A stretch of DNA of 16,235 nucleotides, taken from NCBI RefSeq assembly GCF_000330505.1, contig NW_004440426.1, positions 208,059-224,293 of the forward strand, given 5' to 3'. The notes below the pieces were generated by a model, which saw only the letters and a list, made by a program, of their open reading frames with translations, made no database searches and was not told the DNA's origin. A program made the translations under genes and the position numbers. Source of the DNA: Entamoeba invadens IP1. Taxonomy: Eukaryota; Evosea; Mastigamoebida; Endamoebidae. Positions 1 through 8,059 of this stretch are shown here, in pieces; position 1 is the first letter of the stretch, and each line of letters begins with the position of its first letter.

Positions 1-1237
1 CGCCAACAACATCAACTTCACTTGGGAAAGTTAATTTTGACAAATTTTTACATTCAGCAAAACAATAATTCCCAATGTACTTCATCTTCTTGGGCATGTA
101 AACTTCAGCAAGATTCGAGCAGTTGTTAAAACAGGAGTCTCCCAAAAAAGTCACAGCAAGGGGGATATTCACACCTTTAAGTGTAACACAATTTTCAAAA
201 CAACTTCTTCCTACACTTTTTAAATCATTTTGCAATACAATTTCAACAAGAGAACTGCAACTATTAAAACAACACTCTGAAAGTCTTGAGATACCTTTTG
301 GAATATTAATAATTGAAAGTGAAGAGCAATTTGAAAAACAGAATTTTCCAATTGTCTTTAAGTTTAATGGGAAATTAAATTCCGACAGCGCCACACACGT
401 GAAAAAGCAGAAATCTCCAAGACTTACAGTGTCATTCGATACAAACACCCTTTCAAGTGATTTACATTCGTAAAACGCATTCTCTTCAAATTTAGTTGTG
501 TTTGGAAAGAATTTGATTTCTCTTAAAGAATTACAGAAACTGAAACAGCTCTGTGGAATTGTTTTGATATATTTTGGGCATTTTATTTTCGATATATTGA
601 CGCAATTTGAAAAGCAGTTATTTCCAAGAAACAACAAATTTGTTGGTAAAACAATTTTTCTCAACATTTCACATTCAGAAAAGCAGTTATTTCCCAACGA
701 AATGATTTCATTGTTTAATATCACTGATCTCAAATTTGTACATTTTTGAAAGCAACTGTTGCCAAGAGCAGTTAAATGATACTTATCACTTTCACTTCTT
801 TGAAAAGGAGATTTGAAGTCTATTGATGTTAAAAAATAACACGATGAGAAACACGAATCTCCCAAAATATTCACATTTTTTGGAACTTCGTCGCCAAAAA
901 ATAAACGTTCGCTTAACCCATACATCAAATGAAGAAATTTATAACTCTCGTTTGTGTCTTTCGTCAAATGATAATACATGTAACTGGTTGGATAGTAAAT
1001 GATCCGTTTAAAAAAGTGTATGTCAGAAAATGGTTCGTCTTCTTTGTGATATTGATGAAACGTTTCAATCTGTGTAAAGTATTTGAGTTGTGTTTTGGTG
1101 AGTGGAATCGGATTAAAATGGAACTTGTCAACTGTTTTTTCAAATTTTTTGCATACACACTCAAGGCGTATGAAATCGTCCATGGACATAAAATATTTTG
1201 AAACAATCATTGCACTATGACCATCCAACTTTTTCAT
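1..1237 (-). CDS. BspA-like leucine-rich repeat protein (3' end beyond window)
   Basis: The frame opens at ATG 1237-1235 and stays open for 412 codons to the left edge, so the C-terminus is missing. The first ~130 residues begin MKKLDGHSAMIVSKYF and contain a paired-Cys block (LECVCKKFEK) followed by NPIPLTKTQLKYF, the N-terminal helper region typical of Entamoeba BspA-like proteins. After that come twelve visible repeats of about 23 residues with the pattern LGxxCFxxCxxLxxIxxP (for example LGNNCFSECEMLRKIVLP); the sixth has NAF instead of CF. This matches the LRR_5/BspA family. Members are abundant in Entamoeba and some are known at the cell surface. No signal peptide or membrane helix is visible in the part present, as is usual for the family. 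Role in this case is unknown; adhesion or ligand binding is an inference from the family. The start is supported by a stop-rich AT stretch directly upstream. Confidence 0.95.
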   Translation of the reverse strand, partial: MKKLDGHSAMIVSKYFMSMDDFIRLECVCKKFEKTVDKFHFNPIPLTKTQLKYFTQIETFHQYHKEDEPFSDIHFFKRIIYYPTSYMYYHLTKDTNESYKFLHLMYGLSERLFFGDEVPKNVNILGDSCFSSCYFLTSIDFKSPFQRSESDKYHLTALGNSCFQKCTNLRSVILNNEIISLGNNCFSECEMLRKIVLPTNLLFLGNNCFSNCVNISKIKCPKYIKTIPQSCFSFCNSLREIKFFPNTTKFEENAFYECKSLERVFVSNDTVSLGDFCFFTCVALSEFNFPLNLKTIGKFCFSNCSSLSIINIPKGISRLSECCFNSCSSLVEIVLQNDLKSVGRSCFENCVTLKGVNIPLAVTFLGDSCFNNCSNLAEVYMPKKMKYIGNYCFAECKNLSKLTFPSEVDVVG

Positions 1238-1627
1238 AATTAAAATTTTATTATTTTAATTTTTTTTTAGAATATAAATATAGTTTGTCCAATTGTTTTA
1301 ATTTAATGTAATTTAATTTAATTATAAAATAAATTATTTTATTAATATTAATACATAATACTATTATGTATTACATTAATAATTATTTATTAATACTTTT
1401 TTATTTTGAATTAATATTGAATAGTATTTCGGGTATTATTATAATAATCATATTACAACTACAAAAATAATTATTAACAATATTTATAATATAATGATTA
1501 TTATTATTACTACCAAGCAATATAATAATTCATCTAATTATATATTACTTTTTTTTTACTTCATCAAAAAGTTAAATGATGTTTAATTTATTATAATATA
1601 AATTAAAAATCTTTGAAACGTTTATTA
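1238..1627. other. AT-rich divergent intergenic region
   Basis: About 390 bp between the divergently read LRR gene and the 455-residue gene, almost entirely A and T with many stops in all frames. It must hold both promoters. Close to the right-hand gene, the string attaaaaatc at 1602-1611 loosely resembles the Entamoeba initiator (AAAAATTCA type), and the following leader would be under 25 nt, as is usual in this genus. No clear GAAC box was found. Confidence 0.5.
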
Positions 1628-2995
1628 ATGTCATACGAACAAGAGAAAGAAGAATACTACAGATTTAAGAATGAATTTTCTCAACAATTAGATAAAAGTT
1701 ATTGTGAAGATTCAATGCATCTAACTGAAGAATTAGCAATTCAATGGAATTACAAAATAGAACGTAAAATACTTTGTTGCAATGTTGAGACCACAGAAGA
1801 AACAAAAGAAATATTAAAACAAAATTCTAATCAATATGAATTGGCACTTTCTTTATTAGTAAATAATATTTTTGATCAATTTAAACAACTAAAATTTGAC
1901 AAGGTGTCTCAGAAAAAAGTAATAACTGACTTTTTAACTCAAAATTTGTGGCTTTTTTCGTCAACAAACGTTGGGACTCCTCAATATGACTTTAAAATTT
2001 TATTTTCAACCACAACGAAAAATTTTGTTGAATGTGTCCAACAAACGGATGAAACGTGTTTTGAATTGTTGTTGTTTTTACATTTTTTGAAATACGCATA
2101 TTCACCAAACAAACATAAAAATTTTAATTCTGGAATTGGTATTATCAATTATTTAAGAACAGACCCATATTTCTGTTACACAGAATTCGATGATAATTTT
2201 CGAAACAATTACAACCAACTTCTTTCAAAGTTAGACCGTCTTGTTAAAGAACGTTCAGAATTGGAAAAAGACATTCCAAAACAAATAGGAAAACTCATTC
2301 AGTTATATCAAAAATTGGCTGAGAAAAATTGTCCAATTGTTGTTGTTACTTTTGAAGAATGGTACAATGAATTAGCCAAAACTGTTATATTACTCAAACG
2401 TGATGATAATGGTAAAATAATTGATAGACACGTTTACAAGTTCCAGGTGAAACAATACATGAAACCAAACACTATTTTCAAGGTGAATGACCAAACTTTT
2501 CGGCTTAAAATTTACATGAAAAACTATGTGTACGATGAAAGTAATGGACAAGTTGTACTCAAAATACGACCTGAGCCAAATAATCAATTTTATAGAAAAA
2601 TAGTCGTCCACCCAAATGGGACTTCACTTGTTTATAATGATTTTGAAAACGGAAAAGTTACATTTAGGAACATGGGTGTTGATGGTGGTGATTTTGTGTT
2701 GATAACTGACTATTCAGATGATCATTCTTTAAGCAAAACTTCAGAAAAGCAAATTGATGATGAAATAAAAAAAGACAGAGAACTTTTTGTGAATCAAAAA
2801 CAAATCGTCATTAAGAAATTAGAAAGTTTAATTGCTTGCAAAGAAAAAATTCAAAAGACTGAAATCGAATTTAAAATAGAAGATCATAAAATGAAAGAAC
2901 TTAAGTCGAATATAATTTCCGCAACAACTCTTAACGAGTTAAGAAAAGTACTGCAATTTAAAAAGTCGCAATTAGATCGTCTTTTAGATAATTAA
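1628..2995 (+). CDS. Hypothetical protein, coiled coils and possible Hsp40-C-terminal-like segment
   Basis: A 455-residue frame starting at ATG 1628. The frame can be read from a TTG at 1613, but a eukaryotic start is the ATG, and an initiator-like A-run lies directly upstream. Family not recognised. Residues 1-195 are mixed helical and Cys-containing. Residues about 197-234 and 373-453 are charged, heptad-like helices (for example ELEKDIPKQIGKLIQLYQKL), suggesting coiled coils. Between them, residues about 267-362 look beta-rich and end in FRNMGVDGGDFVLITDY, which recalls the G-x-G-x-P-GGD-L turn of DnaJ/Hsp40 C-terminal domains; no J domain (HPD) or zinc-finger repeats are present. That likeness is weak and may be coincidence. 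No signal peptide or membrane segment. It converges on the EF-hand gene downstream. Coding is supported by a single long uninterrupted frame in very AT-rich DNA. Confidence 0.85.
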   Translation: MSYEQEKEEYYRFKNEFSQQLDKSYCEDSMHLTEELAIQWNYKIERKILCCNVETTEETKEILKQNSNQYELALSLLVNNIFDQFKQLKFDKVSQKKVITDFLTQNLWLFSSTNVGTPQYDFKILFSTTTKNFVECVQQTDETCFELLLFLHFLKYAYSPNKHKNFNSGIGIINYLRTDPYFCYTEFDDNFRNNYNQLLSKLDRLVKERSELEKDIPKQIGKLIQLYQKLAEKNCPIVVVTFEEWYNELAKTVILLKRDDNGKIIDRHVYKFQVKQYMKPNTIFKVNDQTFRLKIYMKNYVYDESNGQVVLKIRPEPNNQFYRKIVVHPNGTSLVYNDFENGKVTFRNMGVDGGDFVLITDYSDDHSLSKTSEKQIDDEIKKDRELFVNQKQIVIKKLESLIACKEKIQKTEIEFKIEDHKMKELKSNIISATTLNELRKVLQFKKSQLDRLLDN

Positions 2996-3372
2996 ATTGT
3001 TTTTGGTTTTCATATCAATTGTTATTTAAACTTATTTTTTAAAAATTTGTTAATTTAATAAATAAATTTATTATTTTTTTATTTCAATTACAGTAAAATT
3101 GTTATATTTATATATTATTTATAATAATGGTTATAAAACCGCCTATTCTTTTTAATTACTCTCTCATGTATTAATAATAAAGATATGACAAATATATATA
3201 TATTACAAAAACCACCTCTAACATAAAAGTTTATACCATCCATATTAAGTCATTGTGGTAAACAGTATCATACATGATATTATAATATTATTAATTAAAT
3301 CTATCGAAACAAATGATAGCAGCCCAAAAGGCTTTATATTACTGTGTATATAACTATAAAAAACGTTAAAAA
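2996..3372. other. AT-rich convergent intergenic region
   Basis: About 375 bp between the 3' ends of two convergent genes. Sequence is AT-rich with TAATAA/AATAAA-like strings that could serve polyadenylation on either strand. A tiny AGCC/GGCT hairpin sits at 3321-3333. No ORF or repeat of note. Confidence 0.5.
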
Positions 3373-3843
3373 TCACTTGGAATTGCTTTTGAGAATTGCA
3401 GTAGTTTGTTTTATACGAGACATAAATTCGTCAAAACTGATCGATTTACTTCCATCAAAATCACATATAGAAAACAGTAAATTGCAAATGTTATTATTTG
3501 GATCGTCTTGAACGCTATTTACCAGCTTCTTGAATTCGTCAATTTCAATAGTCCCGTTGTGGTTTGTGTCTATCATTTTAAATAATGTATAACAAAGTTT
3601 TTCATATGAAATTCCATTCATTTCATTAAAAATTGAAGCAATTTTAAACGCGATTTGTTTGTCAATTATTGTTGTTTGTGGAATTTTGTATTTCGAAAAA
3701 TTAAAAATTAAAATGAGCTCAACGATTTCTTCTTTTTCTGCATCAAAATGGAAGTGTTCGACTATATTCTTTGTTATAAAAAGAATGTTACAGTCGCCAA
3801 CTTTCATAATTTCATCTTCAAGTTTTTGGTTTTCTTTTGACAT
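3373..3843 (-). CDS. Two-EF-hand calcium-binding protein
   Basis: A 156-residue protein with two canonical EF-hand loops near its C-terminus: residues 92-103 (DTNHNGTIEIDE) and 128-139 (DFDGSKSISFDE). Each has acidic or oxygen ligands at loop positions 1, 3, 5 and 9, glycine or a small residue at 6, a hydrophobic residue at 8, and Glu at 12, so both should bind calcium. The N-terminal half has the spacing of two further EF-hands but lacks ligand residues, so it may be a degenerate lobe, giving a calmodulin/calcineurin-B-like four-hand shape with one active pair. No membrane segment or myristoylation glycine (MSKE). The start at ATG 3843-3841 is preceded by stops. Function is probably calcium sensing; the target is unknown. 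Confidence 0.9.
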   Translation of the reverse strand: MSKENQKLEDEIMKVGDCNILFITKNIVEHFHFDAEKEEIVELILIFNFSKYKIPQTTIIDKQIAFKIASIFNEMNGISYEKLCYTLFKMIDTNHNGTIEIDEFKKLVNSVQDDPNNNICNLLFSICDFDGSKSISFDEFMSRIKQTTAILKSNSK

Positions 3844-4043
3844 CTAGTTTTTATTATGAATAATTAGTTTAGAAATTAATACTTTATTTATTAATTTATT
3901 AATTATTACAAAATTAAATACGAGAAGTATAAGAAATTAATAATTATTTATAGCACTATTATAATTATTATAATTTTATTATAATGTTATTATTATTTTA
4001 TAAACCAATTATAAACTAGAAATTTAATAAAGCAATACTTTAA

Positions 4044-5096
4044 TTATTCGTAGAAATGATTATAATCAAGAAAGTCATTAGGGTCGAGGGGATAATTACG
4101 AAATATGTCACCTTCTTTTTTAAAGTACGCGTTGTGTATTGCAATATAATTAAAGAAACACTGCCACGCTCTTGTATTGAGTGTTTTCAAGTCACCAAGT
4201 ACAATACACCCTTTTTTGGCTCTAGAAAGTGACACATTTACTCTACAGTAATCTCCAACGAACCCAGGATAGTGAATAGTATTCGATCGAACAGTAGACA
4301 CAATGATATAGTCTGCTTCATTTCCTTGAAATCCATCAATTGTTGCGACTCTGGAGTCTTGGTTATGTCTTTGTTGTATCAAATTTTTTTGTTTAGTGTA
4401 TGGTGTAATAATTGCGATATCATTTTTATTGATGTCTTGTTGCTGTAGTTTTTCAAATAAAATGAGTGCGACTTTGTGTTGATCTTCATTGAATAAACTT
4501 TTGTCTTTGTCCATATGATTTTCTTTGTAATCAACATCAATGAAAATATAAGGAAATGAATTTTCAAAAATGGCATTAAACACGTTGTTTTCATTTGATA
4601 TTTTTGTGTAGGCAAGTTCTTTTTTATAAAAAGACGTGTTAATAAATTCATGTATTCCAAAATCCATTCTATACTGCTTTTTTAATGTGGTGATAGGAAC
4701 ATTTTGCATGTAAATTAATCTTTCCATTGTTGATGTGTTATAGCGACCACTCTTCCCCGGTTGACTTTTCACAACAGCTTGAAGTTGATTTAAGTCCCCT
4801 ATTATGACAGACCTCTCACCACGAAAGAGACCAATTGCACTGTAAGGTTCTAAGACTTGTCCAGCTTCGTCTAAAATAGAGAGATCGAAATGAATGTGAT
4901 TCAAATAAGGCGACAACGCCATACTACTTGTGGCTACAATGCATTCTTTGTTTTTAGTAATTTCAGAAAATTGGTCTTTTATGTATTTTTCAATTGGCAC
5001 TTTGAATGTATTAATTAATCGCTGTTTTTGGTGATCATTCCAATTTTGGGGGTTCGTCACAAAGTCCAATTTTTCACTCAGCATTTCAAACTTCAT
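4044..5096 (-). CDS. UPF1: UPF1 segment 3: end of RecA1 and RecA2
   Basis: An open frame of 350 codons from a convenient internal ATG at 5096-5094; the frame is open upstream to about 5189, so the ATG is not thought to be the real start. It carries motif II DEAGQ (bases 4857-4871), motif III GDLNQLQAVV, motif IV QYRM, motif V TIDGFQGNEADYIIVSTVRS and motif VI NVSLSRAKKGCIVLGD, exactly the superfamily-1B set of UPF1/NAM7. It ends with a short tail after WQCFFNYIAIHNAYF and a proper stop, with no SQ-rich tail. If this piece were translated alone it would lack the Walker A motif and could not hydrolyse ATP. Confidence 0.9.
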   Translation of the reverse strand: MKFEMLSEKLDFVTNPQNWNDHQKQRLINTFKVPIEKYIKDQFSEITKNKECIVATSSMALSPYLNHIHFDLSILDEAGQVLEPYSAIGLFRGERSVIIGDLNQLQAVVKSQPGKSGRYNTSTMERLIYMQNVPITTLKKQYRMDFGIHEFINTSFYKKELAYTKISNENNVFNAIFENSFPYIFIDVDYKENHMDKDKSLFNEDQHKVALILFEKLQQQDINKNDIAIITPYTKQKNLIQQRHNQDSRVATIDGFQGNEADYIIVSTVRSNTIHYPGFVGDYCRVNVSLSRAKKGCIVLGDLKTLNTRAWQCFFNYIAIHNAYFKKEGDIFRNYPLDPNDFLDYNHFYE

Positions 5097-6953
5097 TTTC
5101 CCTTTAAATTTTTTAGAAGTCTTTTTACCTACAGTTTTACAACCATCTCCATCATCTTCTTTGTCATCTTTTACTTCATTTTCTTCTTTTCATTTGTATT
5201 TGGTTCATCTTTGCTCACTTTTAATTGTTTCTGTAACAATTTAGTGTCATCTTTTGGTTTTATATCTTTGTCATCTCTTCTTTCACCTCTTCGATTATTT
5301 TCATTTATATTGTCATTTTTTCTTCTTGCCAACGTCCAGTCTCTGACATCTCTTTCTTCAGGGTTTTGCATAAATTAATTAAAAGTGACCTTATATATAC
5401 TGTCTTCCAATATTTGTTCGTCAACTTCTCCAATTGAGTCGTATGGTAATAATCTAAGAACATGCAAATCTTCATTGTGTAAATAAGTTTGTAAGACATC
5501 AGTTGCTGAGTTTGATGAAGCCATACACAACAATCTTCGTTTGGTGTGAGTGATTCTATTTGTTTTATCCTCTTCTTGTAAGTTTTCCAACAACGTTTTA
5601 CACATCACAGAAGCACATTTGGTTTTACCCGTTCCCGGTGGTCCAATAATTATCGAAATTTTGTTATTCATTCCATTGAGAATCGCTTTAATCTGGTCTA
5701 AGTTCAAGACTTTCTTTTGTTCAGCTTCTATATCGTTTTCATTGTATTTGTCTGGTTTGTGTTGACAAGTCTTTCCCAACAATTCATCAATTTTTGGATT
5801 GCCTCTGTTTTCTTCCACAAAATTGTAAAACTTCTCTTGTGTAGTTTGGTAAAACCGAGTAAAAAAGAAGAGTCGAACAAGCTTAAAATTGTGTAGCAAC
5901 TCTTCATCAAGTTTGGTTTTTTCCTTTAATGGACCTTCTGGAAAATCGAAATAGTTCTCATCAATATTAATCTCATATTCATTATTACTGATTCGAATTA
6001 CTCGACCCATTACAAACTTTGGAACCTTCTTCATTACATCTTCTAAAATATCATAATTTCGATCGTCAAACTTATCATCAAAAAGGTAAAAATTGCCCTT
6101 AGTAATAACTGAAGCTGCCTCCAAAACAAAAAAGACACCTTGTATTATATTTGATGCTCAATGTGCGTTCACGGAACTCAAGAACACATCTATTAACACG
6201 TACTACAACACCTGTTTTTACATTTGTATAATTAAAATGGCGAAACGACAGTCTGTCAAGTGGGACGACATTTACATTGTTTTCAAAACGCGTTTCCGAT
6301 TGTTTGACACAATCTTCAAAAACACTTATCTTATCATCAACTTCTTCTTCTTTACGAATGAAATAGTCATATGTTGCCCAATATTCATTAATGTTATCAT
6401 AATAAGAAGTCACATTAGTTCCATCGCCTTTGTCCTTTGTTACATGTTCGAAGTTTCTTACATATTGCGTTGTTACATCAGCTCCAACTTCATATACAAA
6501 GAATTCAGTGTGAAATACACTTTCTAAAACGAGAGGACGACTATAAAGGCCTTTATTGGCTTGTGCTACAATTGTGTCGTTTCTGAGACATGTGTGGCAT
6601 ATAACTTTTTTGTCGGTTTCTTCGTGTATCTCTGGGCACTTTGTTTCTTTGTTTTCAAACTGTTTAGATTCCTTTTCACATTTTCCACCCGTTTTAATTG
6701 ATGAAACAATTTCTTTGTCTTCTTTTTTAAAAAATTTCAAATTAAAAATGTTCGAATCTTCGCAATTACAACAGCAAAGCAGCTGTCCTTTGTATTTGAC
6801 GTTCTTGTGCCCAGTTGATGATAAATGAAACATGATGTGACTTAATAAGAGTCCTTCGATTTTCCCATTGCAAAAATAAATACCACAATCATCACATTGA
6901 ATCTGTGTTGGAAATTCACAATAAGTGCAATGGTTATCTTCTATTTGCGCCAT
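4044..6953 (-). CDS. UPF1: UPF1-type RNA helicase (NMD factor), reading frame interrupted three times
   Basis: Three collinear frames together encode a protein of about 950-970 residues with the full UPF1 order: Cys/His-rich (CH) domain, 1B region, RecA1 and RecA2. UPF1 is the ATP-dependent 5'-3' helicase that drives nonsense-mediated mRNA decay in the cytoplasm, with its CH domain docking UPF2. Yeast Upf1 is about 970 residues, so length fits. Breaks: (1) near 6187-6128 the frame moves by one base, explained either by one extra T in the T6 run at 6133-6128 or by a 49-nt GT..AG intron at 6187-6139; (2) in-frame TAA at 5377-5375, which a 45-nt GT..AG intron at 5400-5356 would remove in frame, although its borders (GTATAT, GAAG) are not the usual Entamoeba GTTTGT..TAG; (3) a one-base loss near the A-run at 5190-5187, with no fitting intron found. 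Everything else, including all catalytic motifs, is intact. It may be a young pseudogene, an unusually spliced gene, or a gene with base errors in the assembly. Confidence 0.9.
5097..5374 (-). other. UPF1 linker: charged insertion inside RecA1
   Basis: After the TAA at 5377-5375 the same frame stays open to 5171 and encodes a highly charged stretch (ERDVRDWTLARRKNDN, then many D, E, K and R). From about 5189 down to 5097 a different frame continues the acidic composition (EENEVKDDKEDDGDG) and runs straight into the third segment. Conventional UPF1 has only a short, charged stretch at this place between motif Ia and the helix before motif II, so this appears to be a lineage-specific low-complexity insertion. 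Its base composition is less AT-rich and purine-loaded, unlike the T-rich introns of Entamoeba, which argues that it is exon. Confidence 0.6.
5375..6124 (-). CDS. UPF1: UPF1 segment 2: 1B region and RecA1 with Walker A
   Basis: An open frame of about 250 codons, lacking its own ATG start (it can be read from TTG 6124, and is open a little further upstream to a TGA at about 6162-6160), so it is an internal piece. It carries the ATP-binding Walker A motif GPPGTGKT (bases 5621-5644), preceded by a Q-motif-like LNLDQIKAI, and motif Ia LLCMASSNSATDVL. The stretch before it (GRVIRISNNEYEINID) matches UPF1 domain 1B (GHVIKVPDN..EIAIEL). It ends in TAA 5377-5375, but the same frame resumes directly after the stop for 66 more codons (5371-5171). 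Confidence 0.85.
   Translation of the reverse strand: MEAASVITKGNFYLFDDKFDDRNYDILEDVMKKVPKFVMGRVIRISNNEYEINIDENYFDFPEGPLKEKTKLDEELLHNFKLVRLFFFTRFYQTTQEKFYNFVEENRGNPKIDELLGKTCQHKPDKYNENDIEAEQKKVLNLDQIKAILNGMNNKISIIIGPPGTGKTKCASVMCKTLLENLQEEDKTNRITHTKRRLLCMASSNSATDVLQTYLHNEDLHVLRLLPYDSIGEVDEQILEDSIYKVTFN
6099..6953 (-). CDS. UPF1: UPF1 segment 1: CH (zinc) domain and start of 1B
   Basis: This frame opens at ATG 6953-6951 and ends at TAA 6101-6099; the true coding part ends earlier, around 6187-6128, where the next segment takes over. The protein shows CTYC (residues 9-12), CDDCGIYFCNG (20-30), SHIMFHL (38-44) with H49, CCNC ending at residue 64, and CHTC at 119-122. These match the RING-box-like zinc ligands of the UPF1 CH domain, including the FCNG...SHI..HL signature. 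The last ~28 residues of this frame (after about residue 256) are probably not translated as such or are followed by the frame change. Confidence 0.85.
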   Translation of the reverse strand: MAQIEDNHCTYCEFPTQIQCDDCGIYFCNGKIEGLLLSHIMFHLSSTGHKNVKYKGQLLCCCNCEDSNIFNLKFFKKEDKEIVSSIKTGGKCEKESKQFENKETKCPEIHEETDKKVICHTCLRNDTIVAQANKGLYSRPLVLESVFHTEFFVYEVGADVTTQYVRNFEHVTKDKGDGTNVTSYYDNINEYWATYDYFIRKEEEVDDKISVFEDCVKQSETRFENNVNVVPLDRLSFRHFNYTNVKTGVVVRVNRCVLEFRERTLSIKYNTRCLFCFGGSFSYY

Positions 6954-8059
6954 AAAATAATTAAAACAATTTTGAGTTTATTACTGAGATACTTTATGAT
7001 AATTATATTTTGTTTTTATACAAACAATGTCAAAGTTTGTAACTTAAAAAAATAATTTGTAATATTATAAACTATAATTTTCTTTATTTTTATTTTAACC
7101 ATAAGTTTTTTTAGTTTATAATTGAATGTTACATTTTCAAAATATTTTTGTGACGATTTTATTTCACAGTTAAAAATAAAATTTTGCTCATTCAATTATC
7201 AAAACGTTTTAATTCTGATTTATCAGATTAATGTCACTAAAATAATTCATAACGTCATTTATATCTTGAAATTGTTAACAATAATTATTATATTATGTAA
7301 TTAAAAAAAAAATACAAATTATATAATAATTTGTTTTTGTATTTTTTTTAGCTGTAACAAAAAAATACAAAAAAATTGATTTATTCTTTAGACATTTATA
7401 GTATAAATAATTAAACATTTTAATAAACCTAATTCTTTTATAATATTTTTTTTGTGAAAAAAATTGGATCTTTTTTATAAAAATAATATTATATTTTAGT
7501 TAATAACTATTATTTTATAAAAACGAATTTAATTATTAATTAACACTTGTAAATTAATCAAGAATTGAAAAAAACACTACATTTGTGGTAAATACTAAAA
7601 TATAATATTTAATAGTATAATTCAAATAAAACATAAAAACATAACAAAATTTTATCTTCGTTTTTTCTTATATTACTAAAATTAATAAAAAAAACTAAAA
7701 ATATAGTAAGTTTCATTAAGATGAATTTGGATAATTCTTTAAGTGAAATTCATTATTTTGAAAAACAAAATTATTATATTTTAAACATAATCTTAAATAT
7801 GTTTATATATTAGATCATTTAATCTAATAATATAATAGTTATTTTAATTATTTTGAAAATATAAGAGTAAATATAAAATAACATGACAAAAATTACGAAA
7901 TTATTTTCAAAAGCACAAAAAGTATTTTAATGCACTTTTTTTCAACATTCAAAAAGTGTACAAAATTTTTCTTTCGAACTCCAAACCAAAAATTTCTCGC
8001 CTGTTTAGAATTTATTCGACTCGAAGTTAAGAGCAAATTCAATAAAACAATTTATTCAA
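6954..8059. other. Long AT-rich divergent intergenic region
   Basis: About 1.1 kb between the UPF1-type gene and the sulfotransferase gene. It is dominated by A/T runs with no convincing coding frame; a 60-codon frame at 7122-7304 is low-complexity and judged spurious. The right end holds the likely promoter of the sulfotransferase. Nothing else was recognised. Confidence 0.5.
7976..8059 (+). promoter_or_regulatory. Probable core promoter of the sulfotransferase gene
   Basis: GAACT at 7976-7980 matches the core of the Entamoeba GAAC element, and AAATTCA at 8035-8041 resembles the initiator (AAAAATTCA). The initiator would give a leader of about 20 nt before ATG 8060, normal for this genus. 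A clear GTATTTAAA box is not seen between them. Base composition also rises from about 8000 on. Inferred from motif order only. Confidence 0.45.

Noticed and set aside
123..749. Plus-strand frames at 123-473 and 498-749
   Set aside because: They are antisense to the BspA-like LRR repeats; their own periodic KQ pattern is the mirror of the CF repeat.
929..1206. Frames at 929-1201 (+) and 964-1206 (-)
   Set aside because: Overlap the N-terminal block of the LRR gene in other frames; the LRR frame has clear family features.
3321..3333. AGCC/GGCT mini-hairpin as terminator
   Set aside because: Only four base pairs, and hairpin terminators are not expected for nuclear protein genes here.
3659..3847. 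Plus-strand frame over the EF-hand gene
   Set aside because: Antisense shadow of a gene with two canonical calcium loops.
5305..5499. Minus-strand frame of 64 codons across the UPF1 stop
   Set aside because: It lies in a third frame, overlaps well-supported UPF1 coding on its left part and has no helicase similarity.
6127..6139. Programmed frameshift at the T6 run in UPF1
   Set aside because: The move needed is +1 (or -2), and the codons at the run do not form a -1 slippery heptamer; there is no evidence of a stimulatory structure.
5028..6527. Plus-strand frames at 5028-5378, 5550-5765 and 6093-6527
   Set aside because: Antisense to the UPF1-type gene; Phe/Ile/Ser-rich readings arise from its Lys/Glu-rich sense strand.
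7122..7304. 60-codon frame in the 1.1-kb intergenic region
   Set aside because: Low-complexity Ile/Asn/Leu reading of AT-rich DNA with no motif.
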